From: Akkermansiaceae bacterium
Lineage (GTDB): Bacteria; Verrucomicrobiota; Verrucomicrobiia; Verrucomicrobiales; Akkermansiaceae
Direction: 5' to 3'
NCBI GenBank assembly: GCA_019634595.1
Contig: JAHCBC010000002.1
Coordinates: 682,001-746,000 of the forward strand
Length of the DNA: 64,000 bases
Positions 18,031 to 26,952 of this stretch are shown piece after piece. The translations under genes were made by a program, and so were the position numbers. Within the stretch, counting starts at the first letter, position 1, and every line of letters starts with the position of its first letter. The notes under the pieces are model-generated. The model did no database searches, was not told the DNA's origin, and saw nothing but the letters and a program-made list of their open reading frames with translations.

Positions 18031-20076
18031 ATGCTCCGTGCCCTGAAGATCCCAGCCATCTTCGCCTGCCTGCAGGTGATGTCCGCGGGGCAGGTGCTGA
18101 CCACCTCCGCGGAACTGCGCGCCATGGCACCCACGCGGCTGGCGGAGAAGCTGCCGGTGAAAATTTCCGGCGTGGTGACATCCGTGCGCGGGAAGGAGTA
18201 TCCGGAGTTCATCATCCAGGATGAAACGGGAGGACTGGTCGCCAGCCTGAATGAGCGGGTGGGCGACAAGGTGGTGGCCGGGCAGCGGGTGGAGATCGAG
18301 GGCGTGACGAACGAACAGACGCCCAGCCCGCGGGTGAGGGTGAGAAAACTGTCGGCCGGACCCATCGTCGGACTGCCGGAGCCGATGAAGGTAAGCCCGC
18401 TGGAACTGAGGGACGGATCGAAGGACGCGAACTACATCGAGTTCCAGGGAGTCATTCGTGCTGCGAAGATCGAGGAAGGCGTGCCGCCGACGAGGTTGGT
18501 GCTGGATTTCGGCCCGGAAAGCAGGCGGCTGCGGGTGTGGGTATCGCACTTCGACGACGCGGTGCGGGCGAAGTTGGTGCCGGACGTGGAGGTGAGGGTG
18601 AGGGGCGTGTGCAACTCCTGGCGCGGGCCGAATTTCCAACCGTTCAGCACCTTCGTGACGGTGTCCGATCCGCAGGAAATCAAGGTGCTGAAAGAGGCGC
18701 CGGACGACTGGGAAAAGATGCGGGAGCGATCTCTGGAGGAGCTGCTGGTGCTGCCGGTGGATGATTTCATGGCGCACCGGGCGGTGGCGGGCGGGGTGGT
18801 CACGCTTTCGTGGCCCGACGGGCAGTTGGTCCTGCAGCGGGGCGGGCACGCCATCCGGCTGCGGACGGATGCGGCGGCCGCACTCCGGCTGGGGGACCGG
18901 GTGGTGGCGGCGGGATTCCCCTCGCTGGCGGGGGGCAGGGTGGTGCTGGAGAATGCGGAGGTGGAGCGGACCGGTGCGGCGGGTCTGGTGGAGCCGGAGG
19001 AGATTTCCCCCCAGCGGTTGCTGGACGAAAGCGGCGGCACGGACCGGGAGGCCCGGCTGCTGAGGATGGCGGGGAGATTCAAGGAAACGATCCGGGAGGG
19101 AGGCCGCCAGACGCTGGTGATCGCGGCGGAGAAGCGGGATTTCCGGGCGGTCCTGCCGGAAGGCGAAGTCCTGCCTGAGGGCTTGGAGCCCGGCGTGGAG
19201 GTGGTGGTGGAAGGCGTGTGCCGCGTGGGCTTCAGCGATGTGGCGGGACGCTACGGAAAGGGCGCGGATGTGTTCGACCTGCAACTGCCCGACGCGCGGG
19301 CCATCAAGATCGGCGGGAACCGGTCATGGCTGACGGTGGGCGGCGTGCTGATGGCGCTGGGGCCGGTGCTCGCGGGGGCGCTCCTGTGGGTGGTGGTGCT
19401 GCGGAGGAGGGTGGGGAAAAGGAGCGACCTGCTGGTGAGGGAAATCCGCGCGCGGCATGACGCGGAGCTGGTGGCTGCGGAGCGGATGCGCCTCGCCGCG
19501 GACCTGCACGATACGATTTCCCAGTCCCTTTCCGGAGCCGCGATGCAGCTTGAGGTCGCCGGAAACCTGGCGGAGGAGGGGATCGGTGCGGAGGATCATC
19601 TGGCGTTGGCGAAGCGGCTGCTCGACCGGGGCAGGGAGGATCTGCGGAGGACCGTCTGGGACCTGAGCCCCAGTGCCCTTGCCGGTGAGGATCTGGGCAC
19701 CGCGCTCGAAAAGGTGGCGCGTGAAAGCGGTGCGGGTTGTGAGGTCACCGTCAACAGGTCCGGCGACATAGACTCCCTGCCGGAGCGGATCCGCATCCAC
19801 CTTTTCCGTGCCGGGCAGGAAGCGTTGGCCAACGCACTGCGGCATGGCGGCGCGCGGAGGCTTGGGATCTCGGTCGGTGTGTCCGGCGGCATCGCCACGC
19901 TGGAGATCGTGGACGATGGCTGCGGCTTCGACCCCGCGACGGTTCCGGGACCGGATGAGGGGCATTTCGGCCTGCGTTCGCTCAAGGAAAGGATCGCCCG
20001 GCTGGGCGGCGCTCTGGAAGTCGCCAGCTCCCCGTCAGGCACCCGCATCACCGCCACCGTCCCGCTGGAATCATGA
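18031..20076 (+). CDS. NarL-family sensor histidine kinase
   Basis: A 681-residue membrane sensor kinase. From the ATG at 18031: a signal/anchor (MLRALKIPAIFACLQVMSAG), about 400 extracytoplasmic residues with OB-fold-like repeats (KISGVVTSVRG near 43-53 is one), one membrane span at about 432-457, then a coiled stretch leading to a HisKA_3 box with DLHDTISQ (His at 493) and a C-terminal HATPase (NALRHGG, DDGCGF, GLRSLKER). It autophosphorylates and passes phosphate to the regulator overlapping it by four bases. The TTG at 17944 and ATG at 18010 are alternative starts; the TTG would put the operator dyad inside the gene. Confidence 0.9.
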   Translation: MLRALKIPAIFACLQVMSAGQVLTTSAELRAMAPTRLAEKLPVKISGVVTSVRGKEYPEFIIQDETGGLVASLNERVGDKVVAGQRVEIEGVTNEQTPSPRVRVRKLSAGPIVGLPEPMKVSPLELRDGSKDANYIEFQGVIRAAKIEEGVPPTRLVLDFGPESRRLRVWVSHFDDAVRAKLVPDVEVRVRGVCNSWRGPNFQPFSTFVTVSDPQEIKVLKEAPDDWEKMRERSLEELLVLPVDDFMAHRAVAGGVVTLSWPDGQLVLQRGGHAIRLRTDAAAALRLGDRVVAAGFPSLAGGRVVLENAEVERTGAAGLVEPEEISPQRLLDESGGTDREARLLRMAGRFKETIREGGRQTLVIAAEKRDFRAVLPEGEVLPEGLEPGVEVVVEGVCRVGFSDVAGRYGKGADVFDLQLPDARAIKIGGNRSWLTVGGVLMALGPVLAGALLWVVVLRRRVGKRSDLLVREIRARHDAELVAAERMRLAADLHDTISQSLSGAAMQLEVAGNLAEEGIGAEDHLALAKRLLDRGREDLRRTVWDLSPSALAGEDLGTALEKVARESGAGCEVTVNRSGDIDSLPERIRIHLFRAGQEALANALRHGGARRLGISVGVSGGIATLEIVDDGCGFDPATVPGPDEGHFGLRSLKERIARLGGALEVASSPSGTRITATVPLES

Positions 20077-20702
20077 GTGCCTCACCCGTCATCCGTCTGC
20101 TGCTCGCGGACGACCACTACATCGTCCTGATGGGTCTGAAGTCGCTGTTGAAGCTGCGGAAGGAGTTCAAGGTGGTGGCCACCGCCGGGGACGGGGAGGA
20201 GGTCGTCGCGCTCTACCGCGAGCACCAGCCGGACATCGCCCTGCTGGACCTGCGGATGCCGAAGCTCGACGGCATCCAGGCCACGGAGCGGGTGCGCGCG
20301 GAGTTTCCGGATGCCAGGATCATCCTGTTGACCAGCTTTGACCGGGAGGAGGAAATCCACCAGGCGCTGAAGGCGGGGGTGGCCGGTTACCTTCTCAAGG
20401 AATCAAAGCTCCCGGAGCTGTCGGAGGCCATCCGGACCGTGTTTCGTGGAGGGAAGTGGTTTCCCAAGGAAATCCTCGACCTGGCAAGGGAGCGGGCCGC
20501 CCTGCCGGAGCTGTCGAAGCGCGAGGTGGAGGTTCTCGACCTCGTGGCGAAGGGCCTCACCAACAAGGAAATCGCGGGCGTGCTCGGCTTCAGTGAGGAC
20601 GGGGCGAAGCACCACCTGCGGAAGATCTACGAAAAGCTGGGCGTCAACGTCCGTGCGGAGGCCATCAGCGAAGCCCTGCGGCGCGGCATCCTGCGGGAGT
20701 AG
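20073..20702 (+). CDS. NarL/FixJ-family response regulator
   Basis: A 209-residue two-domain regulator. The receiver domain shows the acidic pair LLLADDHY, the phosphoacceptor in ALLDLRMPKLDG and the conserved Lys region AGVAGYLLKES. The C-terminal LuxR-type helix-turn-helix is LSKREVEVLDLVAKGLTNKE onward. It is cognate to the kinase that overlaps it (ATGA at 20073-20076). The dyad in the divergent promoter at 17977-17998 makes autoregulation and control of the PEP-CTERM/FAD oxidoreductase pair plausible, though unproven. Confidence 0.93.
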   Translation: MSASPVIRLLLADDHYIVLMGLKSLLKLRKEFKVVATAGDGEEVVALYREHQPDIALLDLRMPKLDGIQATERVRAEFPDARIILLTSFDREEEIHQALKAGVAGYLLKESKLPELSEAIRTVFRGGKWFPKEILDLARERAALPELSKREVEVLDLVAKGLTNKEIAGVLGFSEDGAKHHLRKIYEKLGVNVRAEAISEALRRGILRE

Positions 20703-20709
20703 ATCCCGT

Positions 20710-21393
20710 TCATTCCTCCCACATGCGGGAGCGCAGTGCCTCGGCGGCGGCGCGGGCCTCCGCTTCCTTTTTGCTCTTGCCCTTGCCGGTCGCGAGGATC
20801 TTGTCCCGCCAGGAAACCTCCGCCTGGAACACCCGGCGGTGGTCGGGCCCCGTCTCGCCGATGATGCGGTAGGAGGGGGCCTGCGGATGGAGGGCCTGCA
20901 GGCATTCCTGCAGTTCCCCTTTCGGATTGCGCTCCTCCGGGCTGGACGCCATCGCGCCGATCTCGCTTTCGAAAAGCCGCAGCACCAGCTTCGTCGCCGG
21001 GCCGGGGCCGGCATCCAGATAGACCGCGCCGATCAGCGACTCAAAGGCATCCGCCAGCGTCGAGAGACGGCGGCGGCCGCCGGTCGCTTCCTCGCCTTTC
21101 CCCAGCAGCACGTAGTCGCCCAGGTGGATCGCCATTGCGAAACGGGCGAGCGCGCGGCGTGAGACCACGCGGGAGCGCAGTTTGGTGAGCTTCCCTTCGG
21201 TGAAGTCAGGGAACATCCGGTAGAGTTCCTCCGTGACGATCAGTTGGAGGACGGCATCACCCAGGAATTCCAGCCGCTGGTTGTCGAAATGGGGCCTCTG
21301 TGACTCGTAGGCCAGACTGGGATGGGTAAGCGCTTCCGCCAGCAGAAGTGAATTGCGGAATTTGTATTGAATCCTGCTCTCTAGAGGCTGCAT
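20710..21393 (-). CDS. rnc: ribonuclease III
   Basis: A 227-residue endonuclease for double-stranded RNA (rRNA and mRNA processing). The catalytic signature RLEFLGDAVL is at residues 40-49, and the second acidic cluster is DAFESLIGAVYLDAG. The C-terminal about 70 residues form a double-stranded-RNA-binding domain (NPKGELQECLQ through GKSKKEAEARAAAEAL). It is convergent with the response regulator gene with only seven bases between the stops, and tRNA-His lies upstream on the same strand. Confidence 0.95.
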   Translation of the reverse strand: MQPLESRIQYKFRNSLLLAEALTHPSLAYESQRPHFDNQRLEFLGDAVLQLIVTEELYRMFPDFTEGKLTKLRSRVVSRRALARFAMAIHLGDYVLLGKGEEATGGRRRLSTLADAFESLIGAVYLDAGPGPATKLVLRLFESEIGAMASSPEERNPKGELQECLQALHPQAPSYRIIGETGPDHRRVFQAEVSWRDKILATGKGKSKKEAEARAAAEALRSRMWEE

Positions 21394-21428
21394 CGTTCAG
21401 TATCCAGGGGGTTCCTTCCCCCTTGTCC

Positions 21429-21446
21429 GGGACCACTACGGGTCCC
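21429..21446. other. hairpin between tRNA-His and rnc
   Basis: GGGACC-ACTACG-GGTCCC, a 6-bp perfect stem located 12 bases past the 3' end of the minus-strand tRNA. It has no T tract. It may be a processing or weak termination element. Confidence 0.35.
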
Positions 21447-21458
21447 CGATAAGAAAGA

Positions 21459-21535
21459 TGGGGTGATCGACGGGACTCGAACCCGCGACAACCGGAATCA
21501 CAATCCGGGGCTCTACCAACTGAGCTACGACCACC
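21459..21535 (-). tRNA. tRNA-His (GTG)
   Basis: Read on the minus strand: an 8-bp acceptor GGTGGTCG/CGATCACC including the G(-1):C73 pair unique to tRNA-His, a D arm (AGCTCAGTTGGTAGAGC), an anticodon stem CCGGA-TTGTGAT-TCCGG with anticodon GTG, and a T arm GCGGG-TTCGAGT-CCCGT. The 3' CCA is encoded (21459-21461). No integrase or attachment-site duplication is seen beside it. Confidence 0.96.
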
Positions 21536-21688
21536 ATTTGTTTCAGGCGGACGGGAGGACTAAGGGATGATCCCCGGTTTGCAAAGTGAAAAATATGAGG
21601 TTCATGGATTTCCCCCGGTGAAGTTCCGGCGGCGTCCTCCAAATCCCTCTCGACGGCGGCGGGAGCAGGTGGCATCCACTTGGATCTC

Positions 21689-22375
21689 ATGAAACTCCGG
21701 CTCTGTCTCCTTCTCTGTCTTTTTACCGCCACTCCGGCCTTCGCCTCGAAGCTGGTCGATAACCTGAAGGCCGGAAAGGACCAGACCGTCGTCGTATATG
21801 GCACTAGCCTCACGGCGGGTGGAAAGTGGGTGGCCTCCACCAAGGAGTGGCTCTCCTCCATCAATCCGGACGCGAAGGTCAACATCATCAACGGCGGCCA
21901 GTCCGGCCAGAACTCGCTCGTTGGCTTGGCAAAGCTGGATGACGTGGTCATCGCGAAAAAGCCGGACACCGTGTTCATCGAGTTCGCCGTGAACGACGCC
22001 TTCCTTTATCCCGAGGAACAGAAGCGGGTGTCCGCAAAGCAGAGCGGGGAGAACCTCGAAACCATGATCAAAAGGATCCGCAAGGCGCTGCCGGATGCGG
22101 AGATCATCATCCAGACCATGAACCCGGCCTGGGATTCCCCGAAAGGCAACGGCTCCGCCTCCAAGCGCCCCGACCTGGCGGCTTGCTATGAGAGCTACCG
22201 GAAAGTCGCCGCCAAGCACGGCCTGCTGCTCATCGACCACCACAGGAACTGGGAACAGATCCGCGCGGAGAACGAGGACCTGTTCCGGACCTACGTCATG
22301 GACGGCATCCACCCGACGGCGGAGGCCTCGGTGAAAGTCACCTTTCCTGAAGTGAAGAAGATGCTGGAAAAATAA
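21689..22375 (+). CDS. secreted SGNH/GDSL-type hydrolase (copy 1)
   Basis: A 228-residue exported esterase-like protein with a signal peptide (MKLRLCLLLCLFTATPAFA). SGNH blocks: nucleophile block VVVYGTSLT (GTSL instead of GDSL), Gly block GGQSGQNS, Asn block EFAVND and the catalytic Asp-His block DGIHPT. Such enzymes usually deacetylate sugars or cleave esters. The ATG at 21689 is preferred to an in-frame TTG at 21680 because it begins the signal peptide. A paralogue follows 15 bases downstream. Confidence 0.88.
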   Translation: MKLRLCLLLCLFTATPAFASKLVDNLKAGKDQTVVVYGTSLTAGGKWVASTKEWLSSINPDAKVNIINGGQSGQNSLVGLAKLDDVVIAKKPDTVFIEFAVNDAFLYPEEQKRVSAKQSGENLETMIKRIRKALPDAEIIIQTMNPAWDSPKGNGSASKRPDLAACYESYRKVAAKHGLLLIDHHRNWEQIRAENEDLFRTYVMDGIHPTAEASVKVTFPEVKKMLEK

Positions 22376-22390
22376 TCCACCGGACGTCCC

Positions 22391-23086
22391 ATGAAACCCA
22401 GATTCCTGATATCCGCCGGAGCCCTCCTGCTTGCCATGTCGGGCCTTTGCCCCGCCTCGCAGCTCGTTGACAATCTCAAGGCCGGAAAAGCCCAGACCGT
22501 CGTCGTCTATGGCACCAGCCTCACAAGGGGCGGCGAATGGACCAAGGCCCTGGAGGCCTGGCTGGTGACGGTGAATCCGGATGCGAAGGTCACCTTCATC
22601 AACAGCGGGCAGTCCGGGAAAAACTCGATCGTCGGGCTGCAGAAGCTCGACGAGGCCGTGATCGCGAACAAGCCGGACACGGTGATCATCGAGTTCGCGG
22701 TGAACGACGCGGGCAAGCATGAGGGTAAGCCAGCCGCCGTTTCGCAGGAGCAGTGCGGTAAGAACCTCGGAGAGATGATCGACCGGATCAAGAAGGCGCT
22801 GCCGGGCACGGAGATCGTCCTACAGACGATGAATCCGGCGTGGGACGCGCCGAACGGCAACCGCTCCGGATCCATTCGTCCGGAACTGCCGTCCTACTAC
22901 GAGGTCTACCGGAAAGTCGCCGCGGAGCGCGGGCTGTTGCTGGTCGATCACCACAAGAACTGGCTGAAGATCCGCGAGGAGGACGAGGAGCTGTTCAAGA
23001 CCTACGTCAAGGACGGCGTCCACCCGACGAAGGAGGCATCGGTGAAAGTCACCTTCCCGGCGCTGAAGGCGGCGCTGGAGAAGTGA
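22391..23086 (+). CDS. secreted SGNH/GDSL-type hydrolase (copy 2)
   Basis: A 231-residue paralogue of the preceding gene, clearly a tandem duplication: both share SQLVDNLKAGK/SKLVDNLKAGK, VVVYGTSLT, SGQ.N, EFAVND, QTMNPAWD and DG.HPT.EASVKVTFP. It has a signal peptide (MKPRFLISAGALLLAMSGLCPA) and the same SGNH blocks. The two copies differ most between the Asn block and MNPAWD. It is probably co-transcribed with copy 1 and ends at a strong bidirectional terminator. Confidence 0.88.
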   Translation: MKPRFLISAGALLLAMSGLCPASQLVDNLKAGKAQTVVVYGTSLTRGGEWTKALEAWLVTVNPDAKVTFINSGQSGKNSIVGLQKLDEAVIANKPDTVIIEFAVNDAGKHEGKPAAVSQEQCGKNLGEMIDRIKKALPGTEIVLQTMNPAWDAPNGNRSGSIRPELPSYYEVYRKVAAERGLLLVDHHKNWLKIREEDEELFKTYVKDGVHPTKEASVKVTFPALKAALEK

Positions 23087-23114
23087 CCGGCGGAACTTCT
23101 CTCCCTATCAAATG

Positions 23115-23147
23115 AAAAAGGCGCGGTTCGCACCGCGCCTTTTTTTT
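23115..23147. terminator. bidirectional terminator
   Basis: AAAAAGGCGCGGT-TCGC-ACCGCGCCTTTTT, a 13-bp perfect stem with a tetraloop and T runs on both strands. It serves the SGNH pair (plus) and cstA (minus), which converge here. Confidence 0.95.
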
Positions 23148-23169
23148 GTGATTGGGACCGGGATCCGGA

Positions 23170-25284
23170 TCAGGCCTTCTCGCCGTCGAGCGCGACGTAG
23201 GGGCCTTCGTGGAGGACCGGCTTCTTGGTGCCGTTGATGATCTTGATCCACTCGCGGGCGCAGCCGATGACGATGACCGCGACCAGCACCATGAACAGGG
23301 CCGTGATGCCGATGTCCATGCGGGCGTTGAACAGCGCCGTCTCCGCCGTCTTGATCTGTGCGGCGGTGAGGTTGGCGGCATTCTCCAGGATGGCCTTCTG
23401 CTTGCCCACTTCAGGCAGGAATCCGGCCGCCTTCGCGGAGAAGATCTTCATGTAGCCGGCGGTGAAGGTCACGCAGACCAGGAAGGCCAGCGGCACTCCC
23501 GTGCACCATGCGTACTTCGCGCGGCCCATCTTGATGATGACCGTGGTCCCCAGCGAGAAGGCGATGACCGCCAGAAGCTGGTTGGCGATGCCGAACAGCG
23601 GCCACAGGCTCTTCGCGATGCCGTTCGGGTCGATGGCTCCCTGGTAGAGGAAGTAACCCCAGGCCGCGACCAGCAGGCCGCTGGTGAGGACGTTGGCGCC
23701 CCAGGACTTCGTGTTGCCCAGCGGCTTGTAGAAGCCGCCCAGCAGGTCCTGCATGATGAAGCGGCCCACCCGGGTGCCGGCATCCAGCGTGGTGAGGATG
23801 AACAGCGCCTCGAACATGATGGCAAAGTGATACCAGAGGCCCAGCAGGCCGTGGCCGAGGCCGAACTTCTTGAAGACGGAGTCGAACATCACCGCCATGC
23901 CGACGGCGAAGGTGGGCGCGCCACCTGTCTTGCCGATGAGCGTGGGTTCCTCCATGTCGGCCGCCATCGTGTTCATCCGCTCCATCGTGATGGGGAATGC
24001 GGCGGTGCCGTCAGGATTCTTCACTGAGTTCACCCGGTCCACGGCCCCCTGCAGGGCGGCCTGGTTTTCCGGAGCGGAGATCGGCGCGTCGCTGAGGGCG
24101 ACCGGCGTGTTGATGGCGAAGTATTCACCCGGCTGCAGGGAGCAGGCGGCGATGATGGCCATCAGCGCGACGAGCATCTCCGTGACCATGGAGCCGTAGC
24201 CCACCAGCCGGATGTGCTTTTCCCTTTCCAGCAGCTTCGGCGTCGTGCCGGAGGAAATCACCGAGTGGAAGCCGGAGATGGCACCGCAGGCGATGGTGAT
24301 GCAGACGAAGGGGAAGACCGGACCGGGCACCACCCAGCCGCTGCCGTCCACGAACTGCGTCACGGCGGGCATCTGCAGCTTCGGCGCGATGATGACGACG
24401 AAGATCCCGAGGATGGCAACGGTCCCCAGCTTCATGAAGGTGCTGAGGTAGTCACGCGGCGCGAGCAGCAGCCAGACCGGCAGCACGGAGGCGAAGAAGC
24501 CGTAGATCATGATGGCCCAGGCCAGATCCGTGGAGGACCAGGTGAGGCTTTGGTAGAGGGCCGTTCCCGGCTTGATCAGGCCCCCGGCCCACACGCAGAC
24601 CAGCAGGCCGATGACACCGGCGATGGTGACGGACTTCACGCTGACACCGCCGCGGATGGCCAGGCCCATGATCATCGCCAGCGGGATGGTCATCGCGATG
24701 GTGAACAGGCCCCACGGGCTGTGGGAGAGCGCCTTGACCACCACCAGGCCGAGCACGGCGAGGATGATCGTCATGATCGCCAGCAGGCTGAAGAGGGCGA
24801 CGACGCCCACCACGGGGTTCACTTCCTCCTTGAGCATCTGGCCGAGCGACTTGCCCTCGCGGCGCATGGAGGAAAAGAGGATCACCGCGTCATGCACGCC
24901 GCCACCCAGCGTGGCGCCGATGAGGATCCAGAGCGTGCCGGGCAGGTAGCCGAACTGGGCGGCCAGCACCGGGCCGACAAGCGGGCCAGGACCGGCGATG
25001 GCGGCGAAGTGGTGGCCGAACACGACCCACTTGTTCGTGGGCACGTAGTCCTTGCCGTCCGCCTTGGTCACGGCAGGGGGGGCGCGGCGGTCATCGAGCA
25101 CCAGCACCTTGGCCATCAGCCAGGCACTGTAGAAGCGGTAACTGACGGCGAACGCGCAGGCACCGGCCACGACGAGCCAGAGGGCGTTGACTTTCTCTCC
25201 GGTCTGGAAGGCGGCGATCGCCACGGCGGCGACGCCTAGCAGGGACACGGCGATCCAGATCAGGATCTTGACGAATTTGGGCAT
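23170..25284 (-). CDS. cstA: carbon starvation protein A family transporter
   Basis: A 704-residue membrane protein with about 16-18 hydrophobic spans. Family hallmarks near the N-terminus are VPTNKWVVFGHHFAAIAGPG and GPVLAAQFGYLPG. CstA proteins import peptides or pyruvate with protons during starvation. The ATG at 25284 (MPKFVKILIW) places the first span at the N-terminus; an upstream in-frame start adds 12 unlikely residues. The MFS gene ends 46 bases upstream on the same strand, so they may share a transcript. Confidence 0.93.
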   Translation of the reverse strand: MPKFVKILIWIAVSLLGVAAVAIAAFQTGEKVNALWLVVAGACAFAVSYRFYSAWLMAKVLVLDDRRAPPAVTKADGKDYVPTNKWVVFGHHFAAIAGPGPLVGPVLAAQFGYLPGTLWILIGATLGGGVHDAVILFSSMRREGKSLGQMLKEEVNPVVGVVALFSLLAIMTIILAVLGLVVVKALSHSPWGLFTIAMTIPLAMIMGLAIRGGVSVKSVTIAGVIGLLVCVWAGGLIKPGTALYQSLTWSSTDLAWAIMIYGFFASVLPVWLLLAPRDYLSTFMKLGTVAILGIFVVIIAPKLQMPAVTQFVDGSGWVVPGPVFPFVCITIACGAISGFHSVISSGTTPKLLEREKHIRLVGYGSMVTEMLVALMAIIAACSLQPGEYFAINTPVALSDAPISAPENQAALQGAVDRVNSVKNPDGTAAFPITMERMNTMAADMEEPTLIGKTGGAPTFAVGMAVMFDSVFKKFGLGHGLLGLWYHFAIMFEALFILTTLDAGTRVGRFIMQDLLGGFYKPLGNTKSWGANVLTSGLLVAAWGYFLYQGAIDPNGIAKSLWPLFGIANQLLAVIAFSLGTTVIIKMGRAKYAWCTGVPLAFLVCVTFTAGYMKIFSAKAAGFLPEVGKQKAILENAANLTAAQIKTAETALFNARMDIGITALFMVLVAVIVIGCAREWIKIINGTKKPVLHEGPYVALDGEKA

Positions 25285-25330
25285 GGGAGCGGTTTTTAGT
25301 GGGATTCCAAGGCGGCGCAATGCGGAAATA

Positions 25331-26794
25331 TCAGTCCTCAGGCAGCGGCTGGCCTTTCGTTTCCGGGAGGAACGGCAGGACGACCACGCCGAGCAGGAAG
25401 ATCACGCACATCCAGGAGGCGGCGTCGCGGAAGGCATCGATCTTCGCGGCGGCCTTCAGCGCGGCGAGCGCGGAGTCCGATGCGGAGGCACCGGCGGCTT
25501 TCACCGCTTCCGCTTCCGCGGTTTTGGCGAAGGTGGCGATCATCGTGCCCAGCAGCAGCGGACCGAGCGCGGCCAGATAGCGGCCCACGTTGTAGCAGAA
25601 GGAAACACCCGTCGCGCGCAGGCGGGTCGGGAACAGCTCCGGAAGATAGATGGAGAATCCGGCGAACACCGTGAGGTGGAAGAAACCCATCAGGGGGGTC
25701 ATCCACAGGATGTCCCAGCGGCCGTTGATGGTTCCCAGCTTCTGGAAGACGAAGACCGTCACCAGCAGGGAGCCGATGAATGAGATGGCGAAGGCTTTTT
25801 TCCGCCCCCAGGCTTCCGTGGCGCGGGTGAAGGCGAGCATCCCGGCGAACGCGCCGACGTTGAACACCAGCAGGTTGATGGACATCCAGGTCTGCTTGCC
25901 CTTGCTGATTTCCTGTGCTCCGGCTCCGGCTTCGCGGAGGCTGTTGGTGATGATGTCACCGACCAGATCGCTCGAGAAAACCCCGATGCCCCACAGGCCG
26001 ACGACACCGGCACAGGAGAGGGTCATGCCCAGCAGCGCATGCTTGCGCCAGGTCGGGTGGCCGAAGAGGTCCTTGTAGGAACCGGCCTTTTTGCCCTGCG
26101 CGGTTGCCCGCTCGCGGGCCTCCAGCCATGCCGGCGGCTCTTTCATCCGCATCTGGATCACGGCGACCAGGAAGGCGGGCAGCGCGCCGATCACGAACAG
26201 CCATTTCCAATAGGTCGGGCTGTCACCGAAGTGGGTGAGGGCGATGGTGAGGCCGATGAGGCCCGCGCTCACGTTACCCACCGCTGAGAAGGACTGGAGC
26301 ACTCCGAGCGCCCGCGGACGGACTTCACCGGGAACGGTATCCGCGACCAGAGCCACGGCCAGACCGAACACCCCGCCGACACCCAGACCGGTGATGAAAC
26401 GGTAGATGCAGAAGTCGATGAAATGGACCGAAAGCGCCGAAAGTCCCGTCGCGATCGAGTAGAGCAACACGCAGGTGGAGAGCATCTTGGCCCTGCCGAA
26501 CCGGTCACCGAGCGAACCGAAGATCATCCCGCCCGTGGCCCAGCCGAGGATGAAGATGGAGGTGGCGAGCGTTCCCGCCGTGGTGGTGATGAATCCCAGC
26601 TCGATGGTTTGGTTCTGGCCCAGCAGCGAGGTCATCGCGGGGCTGCGCGCCAGGTTGAAAAGCTGTTGGTCAAGGCAGTCGAAAAGCCACGCCAGGGTGG
26701 CTACGACGAACACGAGACGCTGATAGGGGCCGAGCTTGCCCCACCAGCTTTTGCCGGTGGGTACGGAGGGATGGGAAGGGTAGGGCTGTGACAT
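25331..26794 (-). CDS. MFS transporter
   Basis: A 487-residue major facilitator superfamily carrier with 12 predicted spans. The loop 2-3 motif is GSLGDRFGRAKML and the later ELFPTRLRATGVSFCYN resembles sugar/organic-anion porter signatures. The first span carries FDCLDQQLFNLARSPAM. The substrate is unknown; metabolite/sugar uptake is likely. The ATG at 26794 (MSQPYPSHPS) was chosen because the 70 residues before it in the same frame have no MFS features. It is divergent from the CNNM gene across 158 bases and upstream of cstA. Confidence 0.88.
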   Translation of the reverse strand: MSQPYPSHPSVPTGKSWWGKLGPYQRLVFVVATLAWLFDCLDQQLFNLARSPAMTSLLGQNQTIELGFITTTAGTLATSIFILGWATGGMIFGSLGDRFGRAKMLSTCVLLYSIATGLSALSVHFIDFCIYRFITGLGVGGVFGLAVALVADTVPGEVRPRALGVLQSFSAVGNVSAGLIGLTIALTHFGDSPTYWKWLFVIGALPAFLVAVIQMRMKEPPAWLEARERATAQGKKAGSYKDLFGHPTWRKHALLGMTLSCAGVVGLWGIGVFSSDLVGDIITNSLREAGAGAQEISKGKQTWMSINLLVFNVGAFAGMLAFTRATEAWGRKKAFAISFIGSLLVTVFVFQKLGTINGRWDILWMTPLMGFFHLTVFAGFSIYLPELFPTRLRATGVSFCYNVGRYLAALGPLLLGTMIATFAKTAEAEAVKAAGASASDSALAALKAAAKIDAFRDAASWMCVIFLLGVVVLPFLPETKGQPLPED

Positions 26795-26952
26795 CGTTCG
26801 GGGCTTCGTTTCAGGACTCCAGAGTGCCGGAGAGGTTCCGGCAAGTCCGAAAGAACGCCCATTCGGGGTGGTAGCTTTCGGGCGGGGGTGTAAAACCAAG
26901 GAAAAATTCAAATTGAAATGAACCCGTTCCGGGCCGACAATCGACGTCTTCA

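Noticed and set aside
21459-21535. tRNA-His as an integration site for a genomic island
   Set aside because: No integrase, no partial tRNA duplicate and no compositional change on either side.
23170-25284. Plus-strand Gln/His/Arg-rich frames opposite cstA
   Set aside because: They lie wholly inside the membrane-transporter gene and show no conserved pattern.
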